Positions 5,161 to 6,475 of a DNA stretch of 6,475 nt are shown piece by piece. The translations under genes and the position numbers were made by a program. The notes under the pieces are model-generated. The model made no database searches. It was not told the origin of the DNA and saw only the letters and a list, made by a program, of their open reading frames with translations. This DNA comes from an uncultured Olsenella sp. (GTDB lineage Bacteria > Actinomycetota > Coriobacteriia > Coriobacteriales > Atopobiaceae). The stretch spans positions 1-6,475 of the forward strand of contig CALCDK010000118.1 of the NCBI GenBank assembly GCA_937900605.1, in the 5' to 3' direction. Numbering within the stretch: the first letter of the stretch is position 1; every line of letters begins with the position of its first letter.

Positions 5161-6051
5161 ATGGGACTGACGGAGGGCGCGGGGGGCGCCAGGGGCGCCG
5201 CGGCGGCCGGCTCGGTCGTCGCGCGCGACGTCTGGCACGCCTACGGGCACGACCCCGACCTCGGCGGGCTGCCGCGCGCCCGCGCGGCCCTGCGAGGGGC
5301 GAGCCTCGACGTGGCGCCCGGCCAGCTCGTGGCCCTCGTGGGCGCCAACGGCTCCGGCAAGTCCACGCTGGCGCGCCACCTCGACGCCCTGCTTCCGCTG
5401 CAGGAGGGAGCGCTTCGCGTCTGCGGCTGGGACGCCTCGGACCCGGACGTCGCCTGGGAGCTGCGCCGCAGCTGCGCGATGGTGTTCCAGAACCCCGAGA
5501 ACCAGTTCGTCTCGACCGAGGTCGGCGAGGACGTGTGCTTCGGGCCGCTCAACTACGGCTGCGCGCCCGACGCCGCACGCCGCCGCGCCGCCGACGCGCT
5601 GCGCACGGTGGGGCTGCCCGGCTTCGAGGGCCGAGACGTCCACGAGCTGTCGGGCGGCCAGCAGCAGCGCGTCGCCCTCGCCGGAGTGCTCGCCCTGGAC
5701 CCGGAGCTCGTGGTCCTCGACGAGGCCACCTCGATGCTCGACCCCCAGGGCGCGTGCGAGGTGCTCACGGCGGTGGCCGACGCCCGCCGCGAGCGCGGCT
5801 GCGCGGTGCTTCTCGTCACCCACGACATGGACCTGGCGGCCCACGCCGACTCGGTGGCCGTGATGTCGGCCGGCCGGGTGCTGGCCCAGGGCGCGCCCGC
5901 CGACGTGCTGCGCGACCGGGCGCTGCTCGCCGGGGCGGGCCTCGAGGAGCCCTTCGCCGCGCAGGTGTGGGATGCCCTCGTGCGCGCCGGCGCGGCGTGC
6001 GGCGAGGCCCCCGTGACCGTGGAGGGGCTGGTGGGCGCGCTGTGCTGCTGA
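5161..6051 (+). CDS. ecfA1: Energy-coupling factor transporter ATPase EcfA1 (296 aa)
   Basis: This is one of the two cytoplasmic ATPases that, with EcfT and a substrate-binding S component, form an ECF importer for vitamins or transition metals. The ABC ATPase fold begins near residue 18. Walker A is GANGSGKS (61-68), and the Q-loop region MVFQNPENQFVSTEVGEDV is characteristic of EcfA1/CbiO proteins. The signature is LSGGQ (163-167), Walker B is LVVLDE (D187, E188) and the switch histidine is H221. All catalytic residues are present. The ATG at 5161 follows GGAAGGGGG with a five-base gap. A Gly/Ala-rich stretch of about 17 residues precedes the conserved fold, and an insertion (HDPDLGGLPRARA) sits near residues 30-42. 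The gene is divergent from tetR and overlaps the next ATPase gene. No S-component gene lies between tetR and this gene, so substrate specificity cannot be stated. Confidence 0.92.
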   Translation: MGLTEGAGGARGAAAAGSVVARDVWHAYGHDPDLGGLPRARAALRGASLDVAPGQLVALVGANGSGKSTLARHLDALLPLQEGALRVCGWDASDPDVAWELRRSCAMVFQNPENQFVSTEVGEDVCFGPLNYGCAPDAARRRAADALRTVGLPGFEGRDVHELSGGQQQRVALAGVLALDPELVVLDEATSMLDPQGACEVLTAVADARRERGCAVLLVTHDMDLAAHADSVAVMSAGRVLAQGAPADVLRDRALLAGAGLEEPFAAQVWDALVRAGAACGEAPVTVEGLVGALCC

Positions 6052-6475
6052 CGGTCGAGGACGTCGTGCTGACGTACGGAGAGACGGCCGACGAGCGGGT
6101 CCGCGCCCTGGACGGCGCGTCGCTCGGCGTCGGGGCCGGCGAGGCGCTCGGAGTGATGGGCCAGACCGGCTCGGGCAAGTCCACGCTGCTCGAGGTCATG
6201 GGCGGCCTCGTGCGCCCGGACGAGGGGCGCGTGCTGCTCGACGGGCGCGACGTGGCCCGCGACGCCGGGGCGAGAAGGGAGCTCTCGGCCGCGCTGGGCA
6301 TGGCGTTCCAGCGCCCCGAGCGGCAGTTCTTCGAGACGACCGTCGAGCGCGAGATGGCCTTCGCCCTGGGCTGCCGCGGCGTGCGCGGCGAGCGTGCGCG
6401 CGAGGCCTCGCGCCGGGCGTGCGAGGCCACGTGCCTGGACTTCGACGCGATCGCGCACCGCTCGCCGCTGGCGCT
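6042..6475 (+). CDS. ecfA2: Energy-coupling factor transporter ATPase EcfA2, N-terminal part
   Basis: This is the second ATPase of the ECF module, pairing with EcfA1 on the transmembrane EcfT. The 144 complete codons in the window cover Walker A GQTGSGKS (40-47) and the Q-loop (Q90) within MAFQRPERQFFETTVERE. That segment is typical of EcfA2 and differs from the EcfA1 type. The window ends at ...HRSPLA, just before the signature motif. I chose GTG at 6042, which overlaps the ecfA1 stop by 10 bases, because the recognisable fold starts at once (LLTVEDVVLTYGE). No other start codon is nearby in this frame. The ribosome binding site is unclear: GGTGGG is about six bases upstream and GGAGGGG about fourteen, so coupling to ecfA1 translation is likely. 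The gene is truncated only by the window edge. Confidence 0.88.
   Translation, partial: MLLTVEDVVLTYGETADERVRALDGASLGVGAGEALGVMGQTGSGKSTLLEVMGGLVRPDEGRVLLDGRDVARDAGARRELSAALGMAFQRPERQFFETTVEREMAFALGCRGVRGERAREASRRACEATCLDFDAIAHRSPLA

Overview
The window is very GC-rich and densely packed, with strong G/C bias at third codon positions. It carries an ECF-type transporter operon, a class I ribonucleotide reductase and a tRNA with an encoded CCA end. These traits suggest a high-GC actinobacterium. Coriobacteriia (Olsenella or Atopobium relatives) is my best guess from protein flavour, but there is no phylogenetic marker here to prove it.

Layout, left to right. Bases 1-430 (+) are the 3' end of a class I ribonucleotide reductase beta-subunit gene, with a one-base frameshift in a C7 run close to the end. 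Bases 431-545 hold a sigma70-like promoter for a tRNA-Val(GAC) gene at 546-620, which is followed by a strong intrinsic terminator at 628-661. Bases 662-784 hold an extended -10-like sequence, a short dyad and a well-formed Shine-Dalgarno sequence in front of a 24-codon reading frame. That frame runs head-on into the 3' end of the next operon and looks like the start of a gene whose body is missing.

Bases 785-4964 (-) are a tightly coupled three-gene operon. It is transcribed leftward as a TetR-family regulator, then ABC exporter half-transporter 1, then half-transporter 2, and both junctions are ATGA start/stop overlaps. The two half-transporters form a recognisable heterodimer. Subunit 1 has a degenerate ATP site (Asp for the catalytic Glu, Gln for the switch His). 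Subunit 2 has intact catalytic residues but an altered signature motif (LSAGQ). This asymmetry is typical of heterodimeric exporters of the TM287/288 and LmrCD type. The TetR protein probably controls the operon through a palindrome just upstream of its own start. It also carries an unusual Cys/His cluster.

Bases 4965-5160 are a divergent intergenic region with promoter-like sequences in both directions and the operator-like palindrome. Bases 5161-6475 (+) begin an energy-coupling factor (ECF) vitamin/metal uptake operon. A complete EcfA1 ATPase is followed by an overlapping EcfA2 ATPase that is cut off by the window edge. EcfT and any substrate-binding S component would lie beyond the window.

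No mobile element, CRISPR array or clearly new system is visible. The points most worth a second look are the nrdB frameshift, the orphan gene start at 750, and the TetR Cys/His cluster with its putative operator.
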